Shown here one piece after another: positions 8,801 to 14,800 of a stretch of 33,468 bases of DNA. Where the stretch lies: contig NZ_BDBZ01000052.1 of assembly GCF_001613245.1 (NCBI RefSeq), positions 1 through 33,468 on the forward strand. Reading direction: 5' to 3'. A program made the translations under genes and the position numbers. Position 1 is the first letter of the stretch. Each line of letters begins with the position of its first letter. The notes below the pieces were generated by a model, which saw only the letters and a program-made list of their open reading frames with translations, had not been told where the DNA came from and did not search any database. Origin of the DNA: Nocardia speluncae NBRC 108251. GTDB taxonomy: Bacteria; Actinomycetota; Actinomycetes; Mycobacteriales; Mycobacteriaceae.

Positions 8801-11512
8801 GTGGCGCGTTCGGTGGTCGTGGCGAAGTCGGATCCGAATACCGGTGACCGGCTGGTCGGGTACGTGGTGCCCGCCAAGGACGCGGTGGTCGATACCGACG
8901 AGTTGCGCGCACAGTTGTCGGGCAGGCTTCCGGCCTATATGGTTCCGGCCGCGTTCGTGGTGCTCGACGAGTTCCCGTTGAATGCGTCCGGGAAGCTGGA
9001 TCGCAAGGCTCTGCCGGAGCCGGTGTTCGAGGCCCGGGAATTCCGGTCGGCCTCGACCCCGATCGAAGAGATCGTGGCCGGAATCTTCGCCGATGTGCTC
9101 GAGATCGATCGGGTCGGTGCGGATGACGATTTCTTCGAGCTGGGTGGTAACTCGCTGATCGCGACGCAGGTCGCGGCCCGGCTGGGTGCGGCGCTGGACA
9201 CCACGGTGCCGGTGCGGGCGCTGTTCGAGGCATCGACTGTCGCCGGTTTGGCGGTGCGGGTCGAACAGCACGCCGGAACCGGTGGCCGCAAGGCCCTCGA
9301 AGCCGGCCCGCGCCCTGAGCGGCTGCCGTTGTCGCTGGCCCAGCACCGGATGTGGCTGATCAACCAGTTCGATCCGAGTTCGGCCGCGTACAACATTCCG
9401 CTGGCCATCCGGCTCACCGGTACCCTCGACGTCGCGGCTATGCAATCCGCGGTGACCGATGTACTGGAGCGGCACGAATCGCTGCGGACCCGGTACCCGG
9501 CCGGCGCCGACGGGCTGCCGTACCAGGAGATCCTGCCGGCCGCGCAGGTGCTGCCCGGCGGGCTGACCGTCGAATCGGCCGACGATCCGGTGGCCCGGAT
9601 CGGTGCGCTGATGTCGACCGGTTTCGATGCCACGCAGGAGGTCCCGGTCCGGGCGCTGTTGCTCGAAACCGGACCGGACGATCATGTGCTGGCATTCGTC
9701 GCGCACCACATCACGGCCGACGGCGCGTCCATGGCGCCGCTGGCCCGGGATCTGGTGACGGCCTACCTGGCCCGGGTCGGCGGGGACGCGCCGGGCTGGT
9801 CGCCGTTGCCGGTGCAGTACGCGGATTTCGCGCTCTGGCAGCGCACCGTGCTGGGTGACGATTCCGATGGCGGCTCGGTCGCCGCCGAGCAGCTGGCCTA
9901 CTGGCAGAAACAACTCGACGGGGTCACCCCCGATGTCGAGCTGCCGCTGGACCGGCCGCGGCCGCTGGTGCCGTCGCTGCGCGGTGGGCTCCACAGCTTC
10001 GGCGTGGACGCCGAAGTGCACCGGTTGCTGGACGAGTCCGCGCGGGCGCGGGGTGTCACGCTGTTCATGGTGCTGCATGCCGCGGTGGCGGTGCTGTTGT
10101 CGCGGTTGACCGGCGCTGGTGATGTCGTCGTCGGTACCCCGGTCGCCGGCCGCGGTGAGCGGGCCCTCGACGATCTCGTGGGCATGTTCGTCAATACGCT
10201 GGCGCTGCGGACCAAGATTGATCCGGCCATGCCGTTCGCCGAATTGCTCGACCATGCGCGCGAAACCGATCTGTCGGCGTTCGCCAATGCCGATATCCCG
10301 TTCGAACGAGTGGTGGAGGCGGTTCTGCCCGACCGGGCGACCGCGCAGAACCCGCTCTTCGATGTGGCGCTGTCGTTCCAGAACAACGAACGGGCCGTCG
10401 TCGATCTGCCCGGCCTGACCGTTCAGGCCCTGGACGAGGGTGCTTTGGCCGCGAAGTTCGATCTGCAGATCGGTGTCGCCCCGCAGCGCGATGCCGACGG
10501 CGGCTACGGCGAACTCTGGTCGGTGTTCAACTACGCGACCGATCTGTTCGACGAATCGACCGTCCAATCCTTCGGTCGCCGGTTCGAACGCATCCTCGCC
10601 GCGGTGGCCGCCGACCCGCAGATCCGTGTCGGCGAGATCGATATCCTCGATGCCGCCGAACGGGAACGGATGGCGGCATCCGCACCGCAGGCGGCCCACA
10701 CCGCCTCGTCGGGTACCGCGCTGCCGCAGACGCTGCGCGCTTCGGTCGAGGAGGATCCGGAAGGTCCGGCCCTGGTATGGGGTGAGGAAGAGATCACCTA
10801 CCAGGAACTGGACGCGCGGTCGTCGCGCCTCGCGCGGGTCCTGATCGCGCGCGGTCACGGGCCGGGAACCGGTGTGGTGGTCCGGCTCGACCGCGGGGTC
10901 GACGCGGCGGTCACCACCTGGGCGGTGCTGAAGGCCGGGGCCGCACTGGTGGCCGCCGACGCGGTGGACGCAGCCACGGCTGCGGGGCTCTCGGTCGGGG
11001 CCGGGGTCGTGGCGGGCTCTGCGCCGGACCTGCCGGAGGTGGACTGGCTGGTGCCGGACGATCCGGAGATCGGTGCGCAGTCGCCGCGACCGGTCACCTA
11101 TGCCGACCGCGTCCGGCCGCTGCGCGGCAGCGATGTGGCGTATCTGGCGGCAGACGGCGTCCCGGTCTCCTACGACGATCTGGCCGCCGTGGTGGCCCGC
11201 GTGCACGCCGATACCGAGCTGACCTACGAATCGCGCACTTTCCGGCACGGCAAGGCCGACAGCCCGGCCGCCGTGGTGGAGATCGTGGCAGCCGGTGCGG
11301 CCGGGGCGTCGGTGGTCCTGATCACGGAGGTGAGTACCGAAGCGCTCGCCGACGAATGGGTCACCCACCTGTGGACCGACCGTGCGGGCCTCGCCGCACT
11401 CGATCCGGAGGTCCTGGAAGATCTGTCCGCGCTCGTCCTGGACGAAGGCGGACAGCCGGACGGGCAGTGGTCGCGGATCGAGTACGTGCTGGACCTGTCG
11501 GCGCTGGACTGA
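2..11512 (+). CDS. NRPS-1, multimodular non-ribosomal peptide synthetase, 5' end outside the window
   Basis: This gene assembles part of a peptide on carrier-bound thioesters, presumably in the cytoplasm. The frame is open from base 2 to the TGA at 11510-11512 (3836 codons visible), so the true start lies upstream; the GTG at 38 is internal to an A domain and is not a start. Domain order by residue counted from base 2: A (1-379), T (387-458, Ser 424 in LGGDS), E (477-948, HHLAIDG at 617), C (955-1416, HHIVLDG at 1109), A (1420-1930), T (1937-2010, Ser 1974), C (2036-2495, HHISSDG at 2168), A (2494-3008), T (3013-3090, Ser 3051), C (3103-3553, HHITADG at 3235), then a degenerate A fragment to residue 3836. 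There is no thioesterase, so the chain must pass to another protein; the next gene, 337 nt downstream on the same strand, begins with A-T and is the obvious acceptor. Confidence 0.97.
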   Translation, partial: DELDLDRHSAEPVAGTDRVRPLTSANTAYVIYTSGSTGVPKGVVVSHAGLANFSAEQVERYRLTSASRALAFASPSFDASILELLLAVGSAGALVVVPTGTYGGAELGELIAREGVTVGLITPSVLASLDPTDLAGMEVIISGGEAISADLVAKWSTAPAGGAQRRLHNAYGPTEATIATNISDVLRAGDRVTIGGPVRGMRVLVLDDRLNPVPEGVAGELYVGGIQLARGYHARSGLTAERFVADPHGEPGSRLYRTGDVVRWRRDAAGDPAVEYVGRNDFQVKVRGFRIELGEIDAALTAHDSVDFAVTTGHENAAGTVSLVSYVVPAPGATVDITAVTGYVAERLPDYMVPASIMVIDRIPLTPAGKLDRKALPEPVFQAPTAFRGPRTPVEQIIAEVFAEVLGVDRVGVDDSFFALGGDSIVSIQLVSRAKARGVVFTPRHVFEQRTVAGLASVAESADADSVLQTLVEMPGGGIGSMPLTPIVRFMAERPGSFGRFHQLITLDLPAGIDRETIATVVGPVIDRHDMLRSRLYTAGSDWIVETAAPGSVDVDALIDHTVFDGAATGTELSAIAAAAVDAALDRLDPETGIVVRFVWLEPESADRHGHLVVIAHHLAIDGVSWRVLVPDLVLSAVARSAGQTPELPAPVTSMRTWAHALERNAHSAERLVELDYWRTVAGTADPLLTARPMDPAVDTAGVVDVHAVRVSPEVTRALLTTVPALFHGGVNDGLLTALVLATAAWRARRVPGAPLDDPLLIRLEGHGREEEVVPGADLSRTVGWFTALFPVRFSPAGIDIEAALTGGPDMGAALKLVKEQLLAVPDKGVGYGLLRYMNSETAADFPRDMPGQVNFNYLGRVGAGEIPEEMHGFGWLPTADLAVDVGYDPDMPAMALLDINAIVVGDALTARIGYPTTQLSAGEAAEFGELWVQALEAVARHADSAAAGGYTPSDFPLVELTQRDIEGIEQRFPLPVADMWPLTSLQAGMLFHAQIAATSVDVYTAQAVLTLTGRVDADRLRSAAQALVDRYENLRTVFVTDRAGNSVQVVLDEVPVDWTEHDRSATGTADDLVEADRLRRFDLTEPRQIRFTLIKTGSDTWQFVVSNHHIVLDGWSMPLLMRDLLGLYALHADRNALPAARSYRHFLDWVGRQDHEASLAAWSSALAGVNEPTLLTRPDSVGGASTHEIETLSGEYAFELDAAATARIAALAAELGITANTVLQVAWAILLGRITSRDDVVFGATVSGRPPQLSGVETMVGLFINTIPVRVRFDPSEPARELLARTQGEQADLLDHHYVGLADIQAAAGQANLFDTLLVFESYPVDADGIQQQATDIDGMAVTGLTAVDATHYPLSLIATLGSTLRIRAGYLRELFDEPGVRRIADQLVRVLTALTAAPDRPLGEIDLLDGAERELVLRGWNDTAHPVDSAATLVSMFDAQLARTPDAPALTFGEQTLSYAEFAARVNLLARWLIDRGVGPESFVALGMRRSIDLVVGMYAVTVAGGAYVPLDPDHPAERTEYILATADPVCVLTSADDLPIDTAQVRIDMLDLSGYSDTPITDADRVAPLRSSNTAYVIFTSGSTGRPKGVAVSHAAIVNRLVWMQSEYGLLSSDVVLQKTPSTFDVSVWEFFWPLQIGARLMVAKPDGHRDPAYLAEVIDTERVTVAHFVPSLLTVFVAALPGEAGARTCASLRLVFSSGEALPAKPAQRLRELTGTAVHNLYGPTEAAVDVTFHEVTDADTAVVPIGAPVFNTRVYVLDGRLRPVPVGVAGELYLAGTQLAHGYVARPDLSADRFVASPFIDGERMYRTGDVVRWNSTGELEYLGRSDFQVKLRGLRIELGEIETALTDSDEVAQAVVVLRSDARTGDQLVGYLVPAAGAPLDIEDVREDLSARLPSYMVPAAFVVLDELPLNASGKLDRRALPAPVFEARVFRAPSTPIEEIVANTFAEVLGVERVGADDDFFELGGNSLSATRVAARLSAALDTDLAVRELFEASTVAALAARAETHSGAGGRVPLVPQPRPTHTLPSGEVVERVPLSLAQQRMWFLNRFDPESAADNLPIAVRLSGLLDRQALQIAIADVLARHESLRTYYPEVDGTPYQQVVPTSAVIPDLTTVDVSETELFARVAEFVGTGFDVTAAVPFRVRLFEVDPTEHVLVVVVHHISSDGFSMGPLARDVVTAYSARIEGGEPGWLPLEVQYADYALWQRQVLGSEDDPESVIAAQIGYWAGELAGIPEQLDLPADRSRPAVASGRGASLDFEIDDAVHAELVELARSRGVTFFMVVHAAFAVLLSRLSGESDVVVGTPVAGRGERALDEVIGMFVNTLALRTPIDSGAGFAELLEQVRGNDVAAFGHADLPFERLVEVLNPVRSQARHPLFQVMLSLQNNNPQVSGELPGLAISGIDSPIETAKFDLHLELAERIGPAEDGANTARGVTAKFIYATDLFDEATVAGFADRFTRLLTAVVADPAAPVGDLDILAPAERTRVLSDWNATAHPVSAALLLDGFHRAVAEFPDRVAVTSDGADVTYAELDARVNRLARHLIAQGVGPESLVGLLVSRSLDLVAGMYAVAAAGGAYVPLDPAHPAERIRHILDTAAPVCVLSTTADAEALGTDVPVFDLDTVDITGYADTPVTDADRVAPLRAGNTAYVIFTSGSTGRPKGVAVSHGSVANQIAWIVGEYGMDRDDVVLFKTPATFDVSVWELFAPLTVGARMVVAEPDGHRDPQYLASVIAEQRVTATSFVPSMLSVFAESAAADPSALGSLRMLFVAGEAFTGDVVAAVRRVSDVALYNLYGPTEFTVHATHAAVAGEVTGAVPIGGPVWNAQVYVLDSRLRPVPVGVTGELYLAGAQLARGYVGRPDLSADRFVADPFGTGERMYRTGDVVRWTDAGELVYMGRSDFQVKVRGQRIELGEIEAALTEQTAVARSVVVAKSDPNTGDRLVGYVVPAKDAVVDTDELRAQLSGRLPAYMVPAAFVVLDEFPLNASGKLDRKALPEPVFEAREFRSASTPIEEIVAGIFADVLEIDRVGADDDFFELGGNSLIATQVAARLGAALDTTVPVRALFEASTVAGLAVRVEQHAGTGGRKALEAGPRPERLPLSLAQHRMWLINQFDPSSAAYNIPLAIRLTGTLDVAAMQSAVTDVLERHESLRTRYPAGADGLPYQEILPAAQVLPGGLTVESADDPVARIGALMSTGFDATQEVPVRALLLETGPDDHVLAFVAHHITADGASMAPLARDLVTAYLARVGGDAPGWSPLPVQYADFALWQRTVLGDDSDGGSVAAEQLAYWQKQLDGVTPDVELPLDRPRPLVPSLRGGLHSFGVDAEVHRLLDESARARGVTLFMVLHAAVAVLLSRLTGAGDVVVGTPVAGRGERALDDLVGMFVNTLALRTKIDPAMPFAELLDHARETDLSAFANADIPFERVVEAVLPDRATAQNPLFDVALSFQNNERAVVDLPGLTVQALDEGALAAKFDLQIGVAPQRDADGGYGELWSVFNYATDLFDESTVQSFGRRFERILAAVAADPQIRVGEIDILDAAERERMAASAPQAAHTASSGTALPQTLRASVEEDPEGPALVWGEEEITYQELDARSSRLARVLIARGHGPGTGVVVRLDRGVDAAVTTWAVLKAGAALVAADAVDAATAAGLSVGAGVVAGSAPDLPEVDWLVPDDPEIGAQSPRPVTYADRVRPLRGSDVAYLAADGVPVSYDDLAAVVARVHADTELTYESRTFRHGKADSPAAVVEIVAAGAAGASVVLITEVSTEALADEWVTHLWTDRAGLAALDPEVLEDLSALVLDEGGQPDGQWSRIEYVLDLSALD
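2864..6030 (+). other. NRPS-1 module 2: DCL-type C, serine-specific A, T
   Basis: The C domain begins with WPLTSLQAGMLFH and carries HHIVLDGWS at 3326 onward plus GLFINTIPVRV. These are hallmarks of condensation domains that follow an E domain and accept a D-residue donor. The A domain (about 4259-5790) has intact cores: TSGSTGRPKG, NLYGPTE, YRTGD, GKLDRRALP. Its specificity positions read D-V-W-H-F-S-L-V-D-K, which to my knowledge is the serine code of EntF; this is the safest substrate call in the window. The carrier domain (about 5810-6030) has LGGNS with its serine at 5921-5923. Confidence 0.93.
6107..9270 (+). other. NRPS-1 module 3: LCL-type C, A of unassigned specificity, T
   Basis: The C domain opens with PLSLAQQRMWFLN and has HHISSDG at 6503 onward, the pattern of domains accepting an L-residue donor. 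The A domain (about 7481-9025) has all core motifs (TSGSTGRPKG, NLYGPTE, YRTGD, GKLDRKALP). Its pocket code reads D-V-W-S-F-A-L-V-H-K by eye. It shares the D-V-W...L-V-x-K frame of the neighbouring serine domain but differs at the deciding positions, so a small polar or hydroxy residue is a guess. The carrier serine in LGGNS is at 9152-9154. Confidence 0.9.
9308..10670 (+). other. NRPS-1 terminal LCL-type condensation domain, upstream half of a split module
   Basis: The domain opens with PLSLAQHRMWLIN, has HHITADG at 9704 onward, and continues through VGTPVAGRGER, GMFVNTLALRT and NPLFDVALSFQNN to a normal C-domain end near the conserved GEIDILD stretch. The catalytic second His is present, so it should be active. 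No functional A or T domain follows it on this protein. To extend the chain it must use the aminoacyl group on the first carrier domain of NRPS-2 (serine at 13548-13550). A C domain at the extreme downstream side of a protein is the reverse of the common arrangement, where the downstream protein starts with C. Confidence 0.88.
10682..11509 (+). other. Degenerate, truncated A-domain fragment at the NRPS-1 C terminus
   Basis: About 275 residues clearly descend from an A-domain N-terminal subdomain. The A1-like ITYQELDARSSRLAR and A2-like VLKAGAALVAAD regions are recognisable, then RVRPLRGSDVAY lines up with the stretch just before core A3. From there the TSGSTGxPKG loop is absent (DVAYLAADGVPVSYDDL instead). 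The A4 aspartate is lost, and the sequence stops before A5, so A5-A10 including the catalytic lysine are missing. The alignment can still be followed (AAGAAGASVVLI, then EWVTHLW, then ALDPEVLEDLSALVLDEGG against the equivalent parts of the first NRPS-2 A domain). It cannot adenylate. The frame and G/C-ending codons are intact to the stop, arguing against simple decay. A structural, linker or docking role is inference. Confidence 0.8.
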
Positions 11513-11552
11513 CGGGTCCGGCGCATCGTGGGCCGGGGGTGACCCGGTTCGT

Positions 11553-11608
11553 GCGCCCGGTGTGATCCGCGCCGGGCGCGGTGTGATCCGCGTCGTACGC
11601 CCGACGCG
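11553..11608 (+). terminator. Tandem GC hairpins after NRPS-1, candidate terminator without U-tract
   Basis: The first stem is GCGCCCGG (11553-11560) with CCGGGCGC (11572-11579), 8 perfect base pairs and an 11-nt loop. The second is CGCGTCG (11589-11595) with CGACGCG (11602-11608), 7 perfect base pairs and a 6-nt loop. They start 40 nt after the stop codon. No run of T follows, so this is not a canonical intrinsic terminator; GC-only hairpins of this type are often called terminators in actinomycetes. Chance stems are common in sequence this GC-rich. Confidence 0.4.
11558..11592 (+). repeat. Direct repeat CGGTGTGATCCGCG, two copies 21 nt apart
   Basis: Exact 14-nt copies lie at 11558-11571 and 11579-11592. 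The 21-nt period equals two helical turns, which would place both on one DNA face as expected for an operator. The copies overlap the hairpin stems described above, so the repeat may instead belong to the RNA structure. Confidence 0.55.
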
Positions 11609-11660
11609 CTCGCGGGGTGGCTGTGGCCTGCGACGGTAACGGCGGGGCCGCGTCGGACCA

Positions 11661-11666
11661 TGTAAT
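11661..11666 (+). promoter_or_regulatory. Candidate -10 element (TGTAAT) for NRPS-2
   Basis: TGTAAT matches the vegetative -10 consensus at five of six positions and sits in the only AT-rich spot of the gap. No convincing -35 hexamer lies 16-19 nt upstream. It would give a leader of roughly 175 nt before the NRPS-2 start. Confidence 0.25.
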
Positions 11667-11711
11667 GATGGAAGACTGCGAGTGCCGCAGCGGTCGGTCA
11701 TGCCCTCATGG

Positions 11712-11744
11712 CGGTACCGCCGCCGCGTCCGGGCGGCGGATCCG
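11712..11744 (+). other. Leader hairpin upstream of NRPS-2
   Basis: CCGCCGCC (11717-11724) pairs perfectly with GGCGGCGG (11732-11739) around a 7-nt loop. CGG (11712-11714) and CCG (11742-11744) can extend the stem across a 2x2 internal loop. A small second inverted repeat, TGCAC-GGT-GTGCA, follows at 11756-11768. No T-run follows, so a terminator role is unlikely; an effect on leader folding is possible but unproven. Confidence 0.35.
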
Positions 11745-11796
11745 TGGCCCCTGGGTGCACGGTGTGCAGCAAGGAAACGGCAGGTGAGGTAGGTAG

Positions 11797-11853
11797 ATGG
11801 TTTCTGTTGTCGATGACCGGAGCAGCCATCTCCAGGAAGTGATGCGAGGATGA
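11797..11853 (+). CDS. Possible 18-codon leader peptide, translationally coupled to NRPS-2
   Basis: The ATG at 11797 is preceded at a 7-nt spacing by AGGTGAGG (11782-11789), the best Shine-Dalgarno match in the gap. The reading frame gives MVSVVDDRSSHLQEVMRG and stops at TGA 11851-11853. That stop overlaps the NRPS-2 start codon as ATGA (start at 11850), a classic coupling arrangement. The peptide has no recognisable domain, no codon runs suggesting amino-acid attenuation, and is too short for codon statistics. It could instead be a fortuitous ORF. Confidence 0.4.
   Translation: MVSVVDDRSSHLQEVMRG
11834..11839 (+). promoter_or_regulatory. Ribosome binding site for NRPS-2 (AGGAAG)
   Basis: AGGAAG lies 10 nt before the ATG at 11850. 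This supports the start: an in-frame TGA at 11814-11816 blocks anything upstream, and no ATG, GTG or TTG occurs in frame between that stop and 11850. The spacing is slightly long and the motif is weaker than the site serving the short ORF just upstream, consistent with coupled initiation. Confidence 0.5.
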
Positions 11854-14800
11854 CCCGAACGGCACGCACTAGGCCCACCCGCGCCCGGCGCCCCCGTTTC
11901 ACCAGCCTGCCCCAGCTCATGGCCACGGCCGTGGAAACCAACCCCACCGGGATCGCCGTCCGGTACGCCGATGCCACCACCACCCTCGGTCAGCTCACCT
12001 ACGCGGAGCTGGACGAACGCTCCAACCGGCTGGCCCGGCTGCTCATCGCGCGCGGGGTGGGCCCCGAAGACCTGGTCGCGATCGGTATCCCGCGTTCGAT
12101 CGAATCGGTGGTCGCGGTCTGGGCGGTGGCCAAGACCGGCGCCGGTTATGTGCCGGTGGACGTGAACCATCCCACGGACCGCATCACCCATATGGTGACC
12201 GATTCCGGCGTCGTATTCGGTCTGTCGGTGGCGGAATCGGTGGCCGGTCTACCGCAGCAGGTGGAGTGGCTGGCGGTCGACAGCCCGGATACCGCCGCCG
12301 CGCTCTCCCGGTACCCGGCCGAACCGGTGTCCTTCGACGAACGGCTGCGCCCGCTGCGCGCCGAGCATCCGGCCTATGTCATCTACACCTCCGGGTCGAC
12401 CGGCCTCCCGAAGGGCGTCGTGGTCACCCAGGCCGGGCTGGCCGGGTTCTGCGCCGAAGAGTGCGAACGGTTCGTGGTGGACGCCACCGCCGGGCTCCTG
12501 CATTTCGCCTCGCCGTCCTTCGATATCTCGGTCAACGAAATGTTGATCGCCCTCGGCGCTGCGGCGACGCTGGTCGTCGTCGCGCCCACCGTGTACGGCG
12601 GCGACGAGCTTGCCGCGCTGCTGCGGCGCGAGCGAGTGACCCATATCATCCTCACCCCGTCCGCGCTGTCGTCGATCGATCCGGCGGGCCTCGACGATGT
12701 GCGCGTGGTGGTCGTCGGCGGTGAGGCGTGCCCGCCGGAACTGGTCCGGCGTTGGGCCGGAACGCTGGTGGACGGCCATCCGCGCAAATTCTTCAACGGG
12801 TACGGGCCCACCGAGACCACCATCCTGGTCAATATCAGTGAACCCCTGAAACCGGGCGAACCGGTCGATATCGGCGCGCCGGTCCGCAATGCCACCGAAT
12901 ACGTACTCGACGAACACCTGCGGCCGCTGCCCACCGGTGTGACGGGCGAACTCTATGTCGCCGGTATCCAATTGGCGCGTGGCTATCACAACCGCCCGTC
13001 CCTCACCGCCGAGCGTTTTGTGGCCAACCCGTTCGACGAGGGCGGCACCCGGCTCTACCGCACCGGTGACCTGGTGCGCTGGCGGGCGGACGGCGCGATG
13101 GACTATCTGGGTCGCAACGATTTCCAGGTGAAGATCCGCGGTTTCCGCATCGAACTGGGTGAGATCGACGCGGTGCTGGCCGGGCACGCCTCGGTGAATT
13201 TCGCCGTCACCATCGGGTATGAGCCCCCCAGCGGCGCCACCGTACTGGCCGCATACGTGCATCCGGCCGACGGGGCCGTCGTCGATGCCGGCGAACTGCT
13301 CGCCCTGGCCGAGAGCCGGCTACCCGCGTACATGGTTCCGGCAAGTATCACCGTGCTGGACAAGATCCCGCTGACCCCCATCGGGAAGCTGGACCGCCGG
13401 GCGCTGCCCGAACCGCAGCTGCGCACCACCGAATACCGTGAGCCGCAGACCTGGCTGGAGAAACAGGTCGCCTCCGTATTCACCGAACTGCTCCATCCCG
13501 CCGACCCGATCGGCGCCGATGACAACTTCTTCGACCTCGGCGGTAATTCGCTGATCGCGACCCAGGTGGTGGCCCGGCTGGGTGCGGTGGTGGATGCGCG
13601 TATCCCGGCCCGGATCATCTTCGAAGCCTCGACGGTGGCCCGCTTCGCGGAACGGCTCGCCGAGTTCGGCGGGGACGGTAACGAGCACCGGGCGCTCACC
13701 GCCCGGCCGCGTCCGGAGCGGGTGCCGCTGTCGATGGCGCAGCAGCGGATGTGGTTCCTGAACCGGTTCGACGAGCAATCCGCCGCGTACAGCATCCCGA
13801 TTGCGGTACGGCTTTCGGGTGAGCTGAATGTGGCCGCCCTGCGCGCGGCGATCGGCGATCTGGTCGATCGGCACGAGGTGCTGCGGACCTACTACCCGGA
13901 GACCGAATCCGGTCCGGTGCAGGTGGTCCTTCCGCCGGGTGGGCAGATCGTCGAGCTGGAATCCCGGATCGTGGCACCCGACGCCGTCGAGACCGCGCTG
14001 ATCGAACTGCTCTCGCTGCCTTTCGATGTCACCGCGGACGTGCCGCTACGGGGTGTGCTGTTCGAAATCGGCGGCGCGGCAGACGAATACGTACTCGCCG
14101 TGGTGGTGCACCATATCTCCGGTGACGGCGCCTCGACCGGGCCGCTGACCCGGGACCTGATGACCGCCTATGCCGCCCGCGCCGCGGGCGAGGAGCCGGG
14201 CTGGCAGCCGCTGGCCGTGCAGTACGCCGATTTCAGTATCTGGCAGCGTGAACTCCTCGGCGACGAGAACGATCCGGAATCACTGGCGCACAAACAGATC
14301 GAATACTGGCGCGAATCGCTGGCCGGCCTGCCGGATCAGCTGGAATTGCCGGCGGACCGGCCACGCCCGGCAGTGCAGTCGTTCGCGGGCGGCCGGATCG
14401 AGGTGCAGGTCGGCGCCGCGACCCACGCGGCACTGCTGGATATCGCGCGCGGCGCCAACGCGACTGTCTTCATGGTGGTCCATTCCGCCTTCGCCGTGTT
14501 GCTGTCGCGGCTGTCCGGAACCGGCGATATCGCCGTCGGTACGCCGCTCGCGGGCCGCGGTGAGGAAGCGCTCGAAGACCTGATCGGCATGTTCGTGAAC
14601 ACCGTGGTGTTCCGGACACAGCTGGATCAGGGTGAGGCCTTCACCGACCTGCTCGCTCGTCAGCGTGAGATCGATGTCGCCGCGCTTGCCCACGCCGATG
14701 TCCCGTTCGAACGCCTGGTGGAGGTGCTGAACCCGGTTCGCTCGCAGGCGCGGCATCCGCTGTTCCAGGTGGGCCTGTCGTTCCAGAACCTGGCGCAGAC

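Larger units (their letters stand above)
11513..11849 (+). other. Intergenic region between NRPS-1 and NRPS-2
   Basis: This 337-nt gap is the only non-NRPS stretch in the window. It holds two GC hairpins after the NRPS-1 stop, an overlapping 14-nt direct repeat, one short AT-rich spot resembling a -10 element, a leader with an 8-bp hairpin, and a short candidate leader ORF with a good ribosome binding site. By eye I see no iron-box-like palindrome, tRNA or transposon end. The layout (terminator-like structures, then promoter-like element and leader) would allow NRPS-2 to be transcribed separately, although read-through from NRPS-1 is equally possible. Confidence 0.7.

Noticed and set aside
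10682..11509. The NRPS-1 C terminus as a thioesterase or reductase release domain
   Set aside because: There is no GxSxG nucleophile motif and no Rossmann-type glycine motif; the sequence aligns with an A-domain N-terminal subdomain instead.
11513..11849. A frameshift or sequencing error splitting one continuous NRPS gene
   Set aside because: The gap is non-coding in character, NRPS-2 has its own start and ribosome site with an in-frame stop upstream, and the A remnant of NRPS-1 overlaps in domain content with the complete A domain of NRPS-2, so joining would not give one normal module.
11513..11849. An iron-regulator box or riboswitch in the gap
   Set aside because: No 19-nt palindrome of the iron-box type and no recognisable riboswitch core could be found by eye; only GC hairpins and a short direct repeat are visible.
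7208..11983. A 1591-codon open frame on the minus strand, and similar long ones at 3392-7150, 14280-17189, 18144-21092 and 23994-27134
   Set aside because: They are antisense shadows of the NRPS frames. Their products are rich in Arg/His/Gly/Gln with no domain, and strong G/C-ending codons on the plus strand suppress stops in this frame.
11898..13675. NRPS-2 module 1 as the chain-initiating module of an independent assembly line
   Set aside because: An A-T start fits initiation in isolation, but NRPS-1 just upstream ends with an otherwise unused C domain, which makes the elongation role more economical. I keep this as a live alternative rather than a certainty.
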